DNA from: Paragyromitra xinjiangensis
Lineage: Eukaryota; Ascomycota; Pezizomycetes; Pezizales; Discinaceae
Length of the DNA stretch: 64,000 nt
Direction of reading: 5' to 3'
NCBI GenBank assembly: GCA_038503065.1
Contig: JBCAMK010000009.1
Coordinates: forward strand, 1,674,001 to 1,738,000
The number at the start of each line of letters is the position of its first letter. Positions within the stretch are counted from its first letter, which is position 1. Positions 11,201 through 23,842 of this stretch are shown one piece after another. The notes below the pieces were generated by a model. It did not search any database and was not told the origin of the DNA. It saw nothing but the letters and a program-made list of their open reading frames with translations. Position numbers and translations under genes: made by a program.

Positions 11201-14200
11201 ACATAATTGGAGAGCTAAATTTCCACGAGCCTCAGGCAGATCTGCAGTGGATAAGAATACCCGCCAATTCACAACTAAAATAAAGTTTAGGGACCCCGGC
11301 CCATTTTCCGTCACCTAAGAATTCTTCTAAAAGCCCGGCCTCGCGAGAATTTCAGAGCCACAAAATATTCGCCACGGTTTTCAGAAACGCTAGCAAGTTG
11401 ATTGCTTTTATGGATAGCATACTGATACCTCTAATCGAATTATTCAAAATTCTGTCTTACACCCCTGAAGCCAGAACGTTATCTAGGAATACCAATAAGT
11501 TTCCCGCTCTACTACTTAAGCTTCTAGCTGTTTGCTGAGATAGCGTCGATATAATATTAACATGCTAGAAAGCTATCCAAGCCACACTACATTCACGGGA
11601 AGCCAAGACGAAAATGACAAAACTAAGATTGCTCTTTTGAGACTACATCAACCTTTGATTCATATCCTTCTAGGTACCTATCAAGGATTATATCTAATAG
11701 GAAACAACCGGAGTCGAAAAAAGCCCTGGGTGAATTTAAACCTTCGAACTCGTATGCCTAGCACTCATCAACAGCTACAGGCTTATGTCATTAGTTAGCA
11801 TACCAGGGATTCCACATCTACTCATCCCCTACACCACCAATACAGCTAAAATTCACAACATGCGCGAACATGAACGACTCCCGAAACATTGAAGATATAG
11901 ATCTTATCATCAGTTCGTGAATTGAGCTGCCGTATTTTTAGGCAGCCTTGGGACCAACGCTACAGACCCATATGTGGTAAGACGCCAAAGACACCTTAGA
12001 AAAGTTATTCGAGGGTTCAAGGCCAAAGTTAGCCTCTCGCACTATACACAAGTGTCTACACAAGCTACACGACTAGACAAACAAGTTCACATTATATCCT
12101 TCAGAATGGCAACTTGTCATGTCACACAGCTCCAGTCGATTTCTAGTACCTCTCCGACCCGTTGGTTTGTTTCTCGCCGAAAGCCACTTCGCACCCCGCA
12201 ATTTACTAAAAGTGCTTGAACAACTAGGTCGGAACGAAGTTGAGAAAAAAAAGTTCTCTAAGAGTATATTGCGCAATCCCCAAGTCATGTTCAATAAAAA
12301 TAGAACCCTCAAGATATTTACAACATACGCGAAAGCAGAGGAGCGGCTGGTCAATAAAGTTCATGGAGCGGCGGTGGTTTAAGGTGGCCATGGATCTGAG
12401 AAAGCGCCGATAACGTTATTGAGCATAAGGACATAGTTGGTTGATTATTCAGTCGTAGAATATACATTAAAGTAGATGAAGCATATGATTGCAATATTGG
12501 AAATTGGTAGTGATTCCTTAGGGAGCCCTCAGCCCAGAGGTGGGATAGGGCTTCACTCCACCATTAAAGTACCAACCTCTATTGTAGGTTCTGTAAGAAT
12601 AGGGGCGGGGGTAGGGAAGACTTGATTGATTAAGGGCTCGAGTAGGAGACTCCCAGGCTCTATATACTCGACTTCTGGCAAACACTCCTCCTGAGTCTCC
12701 TTCCAGGTACTTATACGCCGTATGCCGTTTAATGTACGCGGGAAGTACTCTCTAGCAGTAGGCTAGGGTAAAACTTCGAGTGAGATCCTATGAATCAACT
12801 CATTGCCCATCGACCCCAAAGCACTAGACTGCGAAATACCACGCCCGATATTCTTAAAAACTGACTCATTATAGATTATTATTTCCCAATTTCTTACCTT
12901 CCTCTACCCAGGCCCCCTCTTGCATACATCTTCACTTCTATCATCTTCAGCTACTGCCTTCGTATTGGGTATTAAGCATACATCATCCAGTGCACAGATC
13001 GTAGAATTTTAGCTAATCAAACGTGTGGATATAGCGATAAAATCAGCCGGCTTCTGCTAACACTGCAGAGTACCAATCGTTGAAACCTTCCTACAGTATA
13101 TACGTACTTGGAAACAAGCTTCAGCAGACATAACCTGAGGGGTGGTGCACTAATCAAAAGTGTATTTATATGTAACCTATAATGCAAATGGGCTGAGATT
13201 TTTAGTTAAGGGGCCTAGGAATATATGCAGGATCAATTGAGGGTCAGGCTGGCACAACTCACGATGCTCCGCCCCCACAATGTTGCTTTTTGCTTTGTGT
13301 CATAGATTTTCCCATAGCATCACCACTCAAAACTCCAAATTCCTATCGCGCTATGGAGGTAGCTATCCCGGTCGAGAGATACGTCTAGCTATATCGGACC
13401 TACCTCTCGATTATTCTGTGTAAAAGTTGCTTTATCAAAAACCTGTGCCTGTCTACTGGATTAAGTGGGCAGAAAAGGCAGATCTATTTGATTCGAGTGC
13501 ACCATGGATTTGGGATTTCTTGGTGGGGCTTTATGGGGCCAGTCTACTTTTCAATGTATCGGGCCATAGAGGAAAAGGTGCTAGATAATGACCTTCATCC
13601 ACACTTAGAGTAAATGCGTTGGACGCTCATGCGAGGCACCAACGCCATGAGGATGGATCGACAGGATAAGAACACAGCTTACTGTGGATGGATGGAAAGC
13701 GAGAAAGTAGATGCTACATTGGAGGGAATGCGTAGCGTCCACATAAACTTCAGACTGCATACACTTAATGACAGTAGCTAGAAAGAAAGAAAAGCAGCGC
13801 ACCATTCTCCAATAATTCCCACAAGTCGAACACGCCCCTAAAATGCCTCTCCTATGACCAACGCCTAGACGTGTGTTAGCCTTGCTCCCAGCCCAACAAC
13901 GAAGTTCTTGTCTTAGCGCTGACGCGTCGTTACACAAAAGCCAGACGATCCGGTTTCCCGAGCCTCATTCAGATGCAACCGCAATCTTATTTGGCTGAGC
14001 GGTTGCTGCTACTCCATGGGGACGCCTGGGGCTGGTTGCGAGCTAAAGTGGGGTGTGCAGTAAACTGCGAGCTTCTTATATATGGACGATTTCCCAGGGT
14101 GAAGTACCTTTACTTCCGTCCCATCTTGCAACACATCTTGCGCCAACAGCTTCCCTATAGGTGTCTAGGATCAGGGAAGGTCGAAGGGTAACCGAAAGGA

Positions 14201-14661
14201 TGGGAGGCGCAAAAGATCTAGATCCGCTCTCGCGGCAGGTCACGGGCGGGACTGCAGCGACCGCGACGACTGGCGGGCGCTCGTTCGAAGACGGTACGTT
14301 CAATTCGGAGCTTGTACTAAGTTTTGGAGTATACTTCACTAAGCCGACTGAGCTAACTTATTCAATTTACAGAGGAGACCAGATGCATCAGACCGCGGCT
14401 GAGCATACCATTGAAAGGAGGTCAGTTCTCATTGCGGCTAGCAGACACTGAAAAAAATTAATCTCATGGAAGTTGGATTTATAGGACGAAATTTGAGTCC
14501 TGGACCGCAGTGGCATAAGGAATATACAGCGGAAAGCAAAGTCGAGCCGAGAGTTTTGATGATCGATTATTTACAAGGAGGTTCGTTAATTAGTTATCTT
14601 TTATCACTGGTCAATTGAAATAGAGTTTCCTTGGGGTAAATAAAGTTAAGACTATGTACTA
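8290..14661. other. 6.4-kb stretch without a recognisable gene
   Basis: No ORF shows recognisable domains. The allantoinase leader (8290-8470) is GA-rich on the plus strand. The right end (about 14201-14460) contains a candidate 5' exon pair for the CorA gene: an ATG-led GC-rich frame at 14201, a GTACGT donor near 14296 and a TTTACAG acceptor near 14371. I could not join this convincingly to the exon starting at 14662. The rest appears to be AT-rich intergenic DNA. Confidence 0.5.
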
Positions 14662-17123
14662 ATGCGAGGAACAGACATACTAGCCACAGAAGCATTACGA
14701 AAAGAATCAGACGCGTCTGGGTCTACGCAGACGAAGCACGAACCAACAGTACGTGTACTTGCGCGGGAAATCCACGACCTCGGGACTTTGAGGGCAGTGT
14801 ATAGAGAGGTCTGTTCTACATCTCGCTAGTGTCGTTTTCTGAAGCTAACAGTGGTTATAGAAACGAGACCCAAAAGGCGCGCTAAGGGTTTTGTACGAAC
14901 CCCTCTACTAGCAAATACTCTGCAGAAAACAACGAACATCAAGGCTAACTTACGGTGAACAGCCATGTACAAAACTGCAGCTGGGCAACAAGATTTCTCG
15001 TGCACAAATTCCGCATCAAGGACGATGACGAACTAGTTGGGCTTCAGGGGTTCGGTGACTGGCTACTACAAAAAAAGCCACAACGACGTGCCGGAAAACC
15101 ATTGATGGTTGGGAAGTCATGGAAGACTACAGTCGACCCCTGGAGAGGTTAGTTACTCCGAACCACTACCACAAGACAGCTCACTCACCAGGGTTATACC
15201 AGGTGTTACCAAATGTTCATTTGGAATGGATTACATGAAAAACTACACCTGCCCAGACGCAGAAACAATGCACGAGAAGGAAGAACGAGTCCTGGGATTA
15301 ATGGGATTCGATACAAATGGTACCAACCACAACGAAACCCCCAATCCTCGAAGTCTAGGGATCAACCGATTAACTAAAGATGAAAACTCCCTTTTCTCGA
15401 GAAAATTTCTAACCTGGTTATATCCACATCTTAGACAATGCTGTCCATCTCTACAACGTCTTCTCCCAACGTCTGTCCGTCTATGTACAGTACTACGCGC
15501 CAGACCTCCACACCCCTGGTCCCGACTTCATCCCTCCGTACCGCGATATTACGCGACTCGACGAACTCTACGATAATGGGAATACTATCATTGTGTTTGA
15601 TAACAGCCACTCGAAGTCGATCGAGGATACACTTTTGGCTGCGAGAGGAGAGTGGGAAAGTCGTTGGCGGAGACTGCCGTTTACGGTGAACCAAGAGGTG
15701 GAGGTGAATATTGAAACGATGGCTTTGGAGTGTATGAAGGCTATCACGCAGGATATATTTAAGGCTGTGGGTGATTGTTGGCAGGAACTACTGGATGTTT
15801 CTTGGGAGCATGTTAGTATTCTTGAAGAGAAGATCTACGAGCAGCCAGCAGACGAGAGTCGTGCCCCGGAGCTGTGGCGGAACTCGGCACGATGGTAAGA
15901 ACCGCTGTCCATCGCGTAAGAGTCATGCTTGGTGCTAAACTATTGGGGACACAGGCTCAAGTACGAAAAACTAATGTTCACACACATCGACATTGTAAAC
16001 GACATGCGCAAGTATCTGGTCGATATCGACGGCGACAAGAGTGATGAAGGAGAATGGCTAAAGGAAAGTCCCGAGGATTACCAACGACTAAGCAACCTGA
16101 TCGAAGAGGATTTAGTCAAAAGAACCAACAACCTATCAGAATTAGTACAAACCCCAAGCACCCCAACTCCCAAGATCCTACTAACGCCCTAACCACAGAT
16201 GTACAAATCCGTAGCAATCAGAGATTCCCGTCAATCCCTCCAACTAGGCACCAGCATGTGGAGGTTAGTCCCCCACCTCCCACCTCCCCTACAAACTCAA
16301 CTAATCCCACAGACTATCATGGATAACCTTTATCTTCCTCCCCCTAACCTTCATCACCGGCTTCTTCGGCATGAACGTCTCCCTCTTCTCCGACAACCCA
16401 AACATAAAATGGTACTTCATAACCGTCTTCCCTTTCGTAAGTACCCCGCCCTCCCTATACTCCGCCTGTACTAATGCCAACCAGATGATCATCGTAATTC
16501 TCGGCTGGTACACCTTAAAGCACTTCCTCGCCCGCCACCGGCAAACCCCCCAACAACGCGGCATCTACGAAGCATTCTACACCGACCTCCACAACCGTCG
16601 TCCAGACCTCTGGACACGTCAAGGCCCACGAGACTATGTCCAACCCGCTACTCGTACCTCAAAGATCAAATGGTGGCTCATGCTCCGCTGGGCTAAATCA
16701 AACAAGATCCAACCGCGCTCACTCACCGACGACGAACCAATCGGGGGGTGGAATCGTGTCAAGAGGTATTTTGTTGCGCGGTGGACGCAGGAGATTGAGC
16801 TGAGCAATGTCGGGAGACCAAATGATGCTGAGGCGGGATTGATTCCGAGTGGTGGGGCGCTTGCGGAGGGGTTGGAGGAGACGTTGGAGACTGCGGTTGG
16901 GGCGGTTGGGGTGGATGTGCCGTCGTTGGTTAGACCTAGTATAGGGCAGTTTGATGAGGATGGGGATTTGGTGCCGGAGGCGACGTATCAAGGGAGGATT
17001 AGCGGGGTTATGGTTGAGGAGAGGAGGGATACAGGGGAGTTGATTGCGGAGGATAGAACCCAGGATGGTGATGTTACGTTGAAGGTGCCACAGGGGGGAA
17101 GGAGAAAGACTGATGGTAGTTGA
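14662..17123 (+). CDS. CorA-type Mg2+ transporter-like membrane protein
   Basis: This is a fungal member of the CorA/MIT cation-transport superfamily, expected to move Mg2+ or a related ion across a membrane. I model nine exons: 14662-14808, 14861-14892, 14963-15147, 15203-15319, 15435-15894, 15955-16144, 16199-16263, 16313-16436 and 16485-17123. They total 1959 nt, giving 652 residues in frame. The N-terminal half (HVQN...ATRFL, KPQRRAGKP, DPWRG) matches a fungal CorA subfamily I recognise. The long helical cytoplasmic region follows. TM1 carries the diagnostic FFGMN signature, and TM2 is WYFITVFPF-MIIVILGWY. The C-terminal tail is acidic. Intron 8 (16437-16484) is 48 bp and stop-free, so ORF callers read through it. 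The donors at 14809 (GTCTGT) and 15320 are the least certain, and further 5' exons (14201-14415) are possible. Which ion it carries and in which membrane cannot be told. Confidence 0.85.
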
Positions 17124-17823
17124 TACTTTGGTGGTAATGGGTAATTTTGATTTGTTTATTTGTATTTGGATGAGTTTTGGATGATACCACCATTGTTTTA
17201 TGGAATTTGGTTTTTGTCTTGGTTTATGTATTTCATAGAAACCTAATCCTCGACCCTTTTCCCGGATTTTTCCCTGTAGATGCGAAAACACGCAACGCAC
17301 TTCGTCAAAGATCGTTTGCCTAAGCCAGATAACAAATGAAAGAGCCCAGACCCCACCGACACCACCAAGAGAAAGGTCCTGAAGCCGATCAGCACTTACT
17401 CCTATCGACCCTATTCAGCCCATAAAGTACTGCCACTCAGAGGTAGCTCGCCATAATCACCCACTAGAAGATTAACGCAAAATATCCATGATACCATCAC
17501 GCCCCGCGCAACCCTCATTATCTATCACGTGATCGAGTGACAGACAATGACTAACACACCATCTCAGCGCTACAAGCACTTAGGATCTCACAACACCTAC
17601 CAAAACCCGAAAACGAGCTATAAACGCATCATGCAATATATCCATTATACATCCCTAATCCACCGACCGGGGAAAAAAAATTCTATCATACAAACCCTAC
17701 CCATTCCAGACCCATTAAAAAGCCACCCAAAGAAAAACCCGACCATCTACCACGCATAAAACACCACCCTACTAATCCCTCAAGAACTCCATCCCAAGGA
17801 CTAGATAAAAAAACAAAAACATC
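17124..17823. other. Short spacer between convergent genes CorA and RAD54
   Basis: The CorA gene ends at 17123 and RAD54 ends at 17824 or 17780 on the opposite strand, so this is a shared 3' region. I see no further gene in it. The possible last exon of RAD54 lies at 17780-17800. Confidence 0.6.
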
Positions 17824-20300
17824 TCAATGCGAAATATACTGAAAACAACTACTCACCACCCCCTCTCCACACTCTTGCCTCAACAACAAATCCTGAATCT
17901 TTTCCAGCCCACCCCCCTTCGCATTACTATGGTGGTTCCACGTGCTCGTATCACCATACAGCATAGCAGGCGCCTTAACGATCTGTCGCCAGTCTTTACA
18001 GCGTTTACATTTAAACGTATCATGGGTATCGCTGTTCGTGTCTGGATGGAACTCAAACAACTGTTTCAGCGCATCAAGTCCAAAATGTCGTTCCACATCT
18101 TCGCCCCCGTCAACAACGCATGATGAGAGTGATTGTTTGTGAGATTGTCGCTGGAAGATTTTCTCCTCGATAGTGCCGGTTGCGATGAAGCGATATACAA
18201 AGCAGTCTTTTTTCTGGCCGTCACGCCAGACACGAGCGAGGGCCTGTTGGTCTGCTGCGGGGTTCCAGTCGGGGTCGAAGAGGACGAGGCGGTTTGCGCC
18301 GATGAGGTTGAGGCCGCAGCCACCGGCTTTGGAGGACAGGAGGAAGACAAATTCTTCGCCGTCGGGGTTGTTGAATTTGTCGACGAGTTTTTGACGTTTA
18401 TTGACGTTCATGGAGCCGTCGAGACGGAGGGAGCCGTAGCCGCGGGAGCGGCAGAGCCGTTCGAAGATGTCGAGAGTTTGGGTGTAGTTACTGATTAGAA
18501 CGATTTTGTCGTTTGTGTCTTGTCGGATACGGGCGAGCATGCGGTCAAGGACTTGGAGTTTGCCTGAGTACCATGTTTTGACTTCGCGGTCGCGAGAGGA
18601 GCGGGCGTCTTTGACGACGTAGTCGTCGGGGAAGAAGGATTCGGAGCCGGGAAGGTCGGACGGAAGGTCGAGGAGGTCGGGATGGTTGCAGAGTTTTTTG
18701 AGAAGACCAATGGCTTTGAGGGGCTGAGAACCCTTGCCGCGAAGGAGGGATTTGATTTCGGGGGAGGTGATGAAATGTCTGTAGAGGGATTCTTGGAATG
18801 GGGCAAGTTTGCAGAATACGACATGCTCGTATTTGACGGGGAGGTATTTGGAGAGGATGTCATTAGTACGTCGGATGATGAAACGGTTGACGAGCTCAGC
18901 GAGCTCTTTGAGGCAGGCGTCACCCTTTTTTCGGTCCTCTTCTGAGCCGTCAGCGTCACGACCGCGGAGAATTGGAAGTTCGTATTTTTTGCGGAAGTCG
19001 AGGCGAGTGCCGAGAAGATTAGGGTTGGCAAAGTTGAGCAAGGAGAAGTATTCCGAGAGATCGTTCTGGATGGGAGTTCCCGAGAGGATAACTCGGCGGT
19101 CGACATTGAGGGCTGTGAGGGCTGTGAAAGTTTGAGATTCGCCATTCTTAAGACGATGGCCTTCGTCACAGAGGAGGAGGCCAATTGGCACACCAGCGAG
19201 TTCGCCAGCATTAAGACGGAGTGTCTCGTAGGATACGATGAGGACAGGGCGGACAACGCTACGGCCACTAGCAATTGCCCATTGCTTCAATTGAGCGGTG
19301 AGCTCAGCTTTGGAAGCTTTGCCATCGATAGCGAAAGGAGTAACAGTATCTTTGCCGAGCCATTTGACCAATTCGTTGGCCCAATTGCGAACCAGAGAAG
19401 ACGGACATGCAATCACGCACTTCTGAATCGTCGATTTCCCCGGCTCAGGGGACTGCTTCAAAAGAGTCCACATGAGGGCTATACACTGCAGCGTCTTCCC
19501 AAGTCCCATCTCATCGGCCATGATACACCCATTCGCCTTCGGATCAATCATACCCGTAACACACTTATACAAAAACTACACCAATCAGCCCAGCCCCTAA
19601 AGCCCAGTCCAAACAAACCTACCTTAACACCCTCAACCTGATGCGGCCGCAGGACCTTCGCTAACCGTGGATCAATCACCACCGGGACCTTTGGAACCTC
19701 CTCCTTCGCATCCTTATTCAACCCCAATATATCCGCCAAACTCCGATGAATCTTCGACACCGTCTGAATCTTCACCTCACCATCCTCCTCCGTGATCTCA
19801 ACCCTCTTATCGTCCACCGTGGGGTCATACAGCACAATCGCAAACTCGCCACTCGGATCATGCAACGGCCTCGCAATAAACCCCGCACGCTTCCGCATAC
19901 CCAGCGCCGGCGCAGGTCGCTGCGCGTTATACCCACCAGAATTCTTATCGATCAATGGGACTGCGAAGCGTTGGCGGAATGTTGTGTCTTTGTCTTTAGG
20001 TTTGAATACTGGGAATGCTTTATTTTTCTCGAGATTACCGAGGGGGGTGCGGACCTCGGGTTTGACGGAGTCGTCGTCGGAGCCGTTGGCATCTTGGTCT
20101 CTATAAGAGACTTTGCGGCGTTTGCGGGCGGGGATGGCGAGTTGGCGGGTTTGGGGAGCGGAGCCGGGACATTTGAAGGGTTTGGAGAGCTTGGTTAGGG
20201 TTGTGGTTGTGGCTGAACCGTAGAGACGGGTGGCGGTGCGTTTTAGTGGGGTTTTGGTGTTTTCGTCGGCGGTTATGCTGATGGGTTTGGGACGGTGCAT
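17824..20300 (-). CDS. RAD54: DNA repair/recombination ATPase Rad54
   Basis: Rad54 is a nuclear SNF2-family DNA translocase that partners Rad51 in homologous recombination. Exon 1 is 20300-19623 and exon 2 is 19575-17824. The 47-bp intron (19576-19622) joins VEGVK to FLYKC in phase 0. The product is 809 residues. The basic N-terminus is followed by RPHQVEGVKFLY and helicase motif I DEMGLGKT. Motif II is DEGH, motif III is SGTPIQND, motif V is SSKAGGCGLNLIGANR, and motif VI is ALARVWRDGQKK. A C-terminal Cys-rich segment (FKCKRCKDW) is typical of Rad54. The ATG at 20300 (MHRPKP) is chosen because the frame upstream opens only with TTG. A GTGAGT donor at 17856 and a TAG acceptor at 17801 could replace the last 10 residues with SLGWSS (stop at 17780). 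An ACGCGT box lies about 100 bp upstream. Confidence 0.95.
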
Positions 20301-20402
20301 TGTGGAGGCGGGATTGATAGTTGGTGATGGAGCGGTGGTGGTGGATGAGGGAGGGGGAGAAGGGAGAGAAGAGGGGAGACGTGAAGTCGCGAGAGAAGAA
20401 AG

Positions 20403-20408
20403 ACGCGT
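20403..20408 (-). promoter_or_regulatory. ACGCGT (MluI cell-cycle box-like) motif upstream of RAD54
   Basis: The palindrome ACGCGT lies 103 bp upstream of the RAD54 start codon. In yeasts this motif binds MBF and drives G1/S expression of replication and repair genes. The match and position are seen directly; the function is inferred. Confidence 0.35.
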
Positions 20409-21409
20409 CAAAGTGCTGGCGTGCCGGAATCACGTGTATTGAGTCATCACTTCCCGCTAGTCTCTTAGCTGCATGTCTAACAAAGTCTCAGGTTGATCCG
20501 TGTGTCATCTTATCTTATCGCCGGCTCCAATGGTTTCCGCTTCCGGCGGCTGCCAGTTCTGTTATCGATAACTATTGATTAATCGATCTATCTGCATCCT
20601 GCCGAGCCATCATCAACTCCAGCTCTATAGATTTGAAGTGCTCCCATCCTCCCCAATCTTCTCACCACGTGCTTCCATCGATCAATGTGCAAGTTCGTGT
20701 TAGCAAGCCAACGAGCTTTTGAAACCGGAGAACATATTCTCTTGCAACCAGGAAACCAATTGGCACAAATCACCACTGAAGGGGCTCAGGAGTCTCACGC
20801 TAGGGGTACCAATCATGCTCTTCCTAGTCCATTCGCTCTACCACCACTGTCATAAAGAACAAACAACCGAGAAGAGACTATCTAGTATAGCTTACAGCCT
20901 TGCCTCCTCACTCTAACCACAACCCTCAATACCCAACCCTTAGCCAACTGCTACCATCCAACCCAATTGGAGTCCCAGCCCACCCAACCGAGCCAATTGA
21001 CTGATGCCCTCTCTTCCCGGCCAAAGGCCCCAGACAAGGCTTAGCTAGTAGAGTACTCACCCAGGGTCCCAAGTAGCCTTATAGCGGTACCCCAGAATCA
21101 AAACCCTTCACAGCTCTGCCTAGATCCAGCCTAGTCAGGAACCCATCCACGCGATAAAATGGTACCTGAAAACTCCATCTGAGACCTAAAACCGTGCAAC
21201 CCAAGCAATGCGGCACAAGAAACCCTCAATCCCACAACCGCCTCCCATCTGACTCACCCACGATCCCGGGTAAAAAAAAGAAATCAAAAACCCCCAACCA
21301 ATACTCTCCACCACCCTCGGCAACCGGAACCACCCTTACCGTCCACAGTTACCCGTACGCCAACCACAACCCAACATCACCACACACCTCCACCACCACA
21401 GCATCCACA
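20409..21409. other. Divergent intergenic region RAD54 / proline-rich gene
   Basis: About 1 kb separates the start codons of the two divergent genes. It is C- and A-rich on the plus strand just upstream of 21410 (CACCACACACCTCCACCACC), a typical fungal leader. No separate gene is supported. A frame running into the proline-rich gene from 21194 begins only with GTG. Confidence 0.5.
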
Positions 21410-22354
21410 ATGAACCCCTTCCGCAAGAAGTCCCTCGAAACCCCGCGCCCATCATCCCCTCCCCCCGTCGCTCCCCGCCGTCGCCGCTCCCAAATCAAGC
21501 GCGCCCCGACCCCTACCGACCCATTCAACCCCACCCCCTCCGACTCCGACTCCGATCCATTCCTCCACCCCCCTCGCCAATCCCTCGATGCCGAAGCCTT
21601 CAAACGTCTCATGCTGGGCCTCACAACCCCCGACAGCTCCACCGACGCCTCAAGCCGGCACTCCATCGAGCCCATCCAGGAAGACAAAACCCCACGCACA
21701 AGCCTAGACTCCACAACCCGCACGAAGCTCCCTCCCCCACCACCAAAACCACGAGCCAGAACCGGTGGGAAATCCCCCGTCTCCCCCGGTAGACCTGAGT
21801 CTATATCTGATAAACCACCTCCACCCCCACCTCCCCCACCTCCACAAGCGCGCCCAACATCACCAACACCAGTATCCCCACCATCTCCTGCCCCTTCGCT
21901 GCAGAAACGAATAGCGCCCTCCCCGCCCTTATCCCGGCGCCACTCAGTCCAGTCAAAATCACTTCGGGAGCCAGAGCGCCCGGTGACTCCTGGGAAACCG
22001 AAGCCGCCGGTGCCACCGGTGCGGAGGATGAAGAGTGTTAGTGCACGGCCGGGACATGGGAGAACGCAGAGTATGGTCGTTGGGGTGATGCCGCCGCCGC
22101 CGCCACCACCTCCTCCGCCGAGGAGTCGGGCGGGGTCGTTGGAAGTCCCTGGGAAGACCGGGGCGGAGGGAGAGGTGGAGAAGAGCGCAGAGGCAGCAAC
22201 ACTAGTAGAATCACCCCCAGCACCAATAAGTAAACCTCAAGAAGAAATGGATATCCTAGTAGATCTCCAGAAGCTACAAAGAGAGGTAGACGAATTACGA
22301 GGGAAATATGAAGGGAGGAAAATCAGTGTTGGCGCGGAGGTTGAGGGGATGTAA
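21410..22354 (+). CDS. Proline-rich, largely disordered protein with C-terminal coiled coil
   Basis: This single-exon gene encodes 314 residues from the ATG at 21410 (MNPFRKKSLE). The body is low complexity, with two polyproline tracts: about 10 Pro before QARPTSP, and about 10 Pro before RSRAGS. Many SP, TP and PxxP sites and basic RRRR patches accompany them. These are SH3-, WW- or profilin-binding type ligands, so an actin or signalling scaffold is plausible, but I recognise no catalytic domain. The last 40 residues (MDILVDLQKLQREVDELRGK) form an amphipathic coiled coil. Its leader is A/C-rich, and it is divergent from RAD54. Similar proteins are usually annotated only as hypothetical. The function is unknown. 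Confidence 0.7.
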   Translation: MNPFRKKSLETPRPSSPPPVAPRRRRSQIKRAPTPTDPFNPTPSDSDSDPFLHPPRQSLDAEAFKRLMLGLTTPDSSTDASSRHSIEPIQEDKTPRTSLDSTTRTKLPPPPPKPRARTGGKSPVSPGRPESISDKPPPPPPPPPPQARPTSPTPVSPPSPAPSLQKRIAPSPPLSRRHSVQSKSLREPERPVTPGKPKPPVPPVRRMKSVSARPGHGRTQSMVVGVMPPPPPPPPPPRSRAGSLEVPGKTGAEGEVEKSAEAATLVESPPAPISKPQEEMDILVDLQKLQREVDELRGKYEGRKISVGAEVEGM

Positions 22355-22996
22355 TTGCTGTTTTTAGTGTTTCTTTATTATATCTATTTGTTTTGTTTTG
22401 TTTTGCTGAGCGGTTGGTTTTGTATGTGCTTTTTTTGTTTCTTTTTTTATTGGGGTTTGGAATTGGTTGGGGTTTTGTTTGGGCTGCGGGTTTGGTTCGG
22501 GTGGTTGGGTTTGTGGGTATAGATGATGTGGGAGATGTTATTACTGCTGGGTGGTTATTGGTGGGTGTAGGGGGTGGTAGTGGGTATTACGATGAGCTGT
22601 GGCTTTTTCTCTAGGGATTAAGGTTTGATGGGTTGGAATGTGGAGTATGATGGGACGGATACATATACCTTGTGAGATACGTGTAATACATCAGTACGGT
22701 GACTGCGAGACCTAGATAAGTGGGTTGCACTGATACCGTAAATTTGGCCGTAGTGACTATGTAAGTTAGTAGTTTTTGCGTCAAAGTGGTTCAGCATTAT
22801 TAAGTACTCAGGTTAGGGATATTGAGATGGAATAGGTTTCACGATTTTTCTATGGTGACCCGTTGTTCCACCTTCATGCCCATGACTCGGGTAATACGAG
22901 CTTTGCGTAAGGGTAACACTTGTTTGAGAGCCGCACCTAATTTGGACGTCTAGTGCCGTTGGGGTATTATCACCTAGTACTGTACTTTCTCGGGGG

Positions 22997-23174
22997 TACT
23001 ATTTCGCGCCCGGATATTTCGTTTTGCTGGGTGTTTCGCTCAAATACGCGACATTATCCACTATCCCTTGGGCAAGGAAAACCACAAGCTCTATTCTGCG
23101 TATCTTAAAGTCTGTGGGCGTATATTAGAGAGCGAATTACCAGGCAAAACGAAATACCCGGGTACAAAATAGTA
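22997..23174. mobile_element. Small foldback element with about 45-bp imperfect inverted repeats
   Basis: The left arm begins TACTATTTCGCGCCCGGATA and runs through TTTCGTTTTGC to CGCTC. The right arm is its imperfect reverse complement, ending AAAATAGTA. Arms of about 45 bases enclose about 90 bp of unique DNA. Edges read TA on both sides, which would fit a TA target duplication. The total of 178 bp has no coding capacity. A non-autonomous MITE is the simplest reading. Confidence 0.6.
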
Positions 23175-23842
23175 ACGAAATGGCCCAGCTTATGACTATG
23201 TGGTACTACATGTAGCTATAGCTCTTATTAATCAGGTTTAGCTTAAAGGTTGCAGCTGAGCCTCAGTGTCATCTAACTAGTCAGAACACAACTCCTGTCC
23301 TGCAGGCCATTATTTTCGAGAAAGTGTGGCGCGGCGGACTCTCCACAAACTTCCACTGTTCACAGGATCCTAGCGCAGCCTCGGGGTATACGGAGCCAAT
23401 TAGTATAAGTATTATTAACCTACTAGTCTGTAGTGGTTGGTGACCCTTTCTTTTCCGCTCTTCGAGAACATTGAAGAAGAAAGTCGCGCGCACTGTCAAG
23501 GCCCCGCCCCGATACCTAATCGACTTGAGCAAGGATTGTGGAATATCTCCGCCTCGGCGCATGCTTGAGCCTCTAGAGCTGTTGGTCGCTGGGCATGGAC
23601 TACAGAGTCACGTCACCAGCCTACCATTACTTTTTCATCGATAGGCTGACATCCACCTGACGAACGCCTCCTATTGATTGATCACTTACGGGTGACGGAT
23701 GGTATCGTTGGAGCGGCTTGGTGTAGCAAGCCGCTTTCGGATATCCGAACCCCGGAGCACAGAGCAGGCGACCCGTAGGCCAGAATCCCGAAAAGAATTT
23801 AGATACGTGTGCGACGAGAACGGATGAACTGCATACTTTAAG

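Noticed and set aside
20301..20411. N-terminal extension of Rad54 from 20411
   Set aside because: The frame would begin with TTG, and its low-complexity Ser/Pro sequence looks like translated leader.
21194..21409. 72-residue extension of the proline-rich protein
   Set aside because: It starts with GTG and reads A/C-rich leader sequence. The ATG at 21410 has better context.
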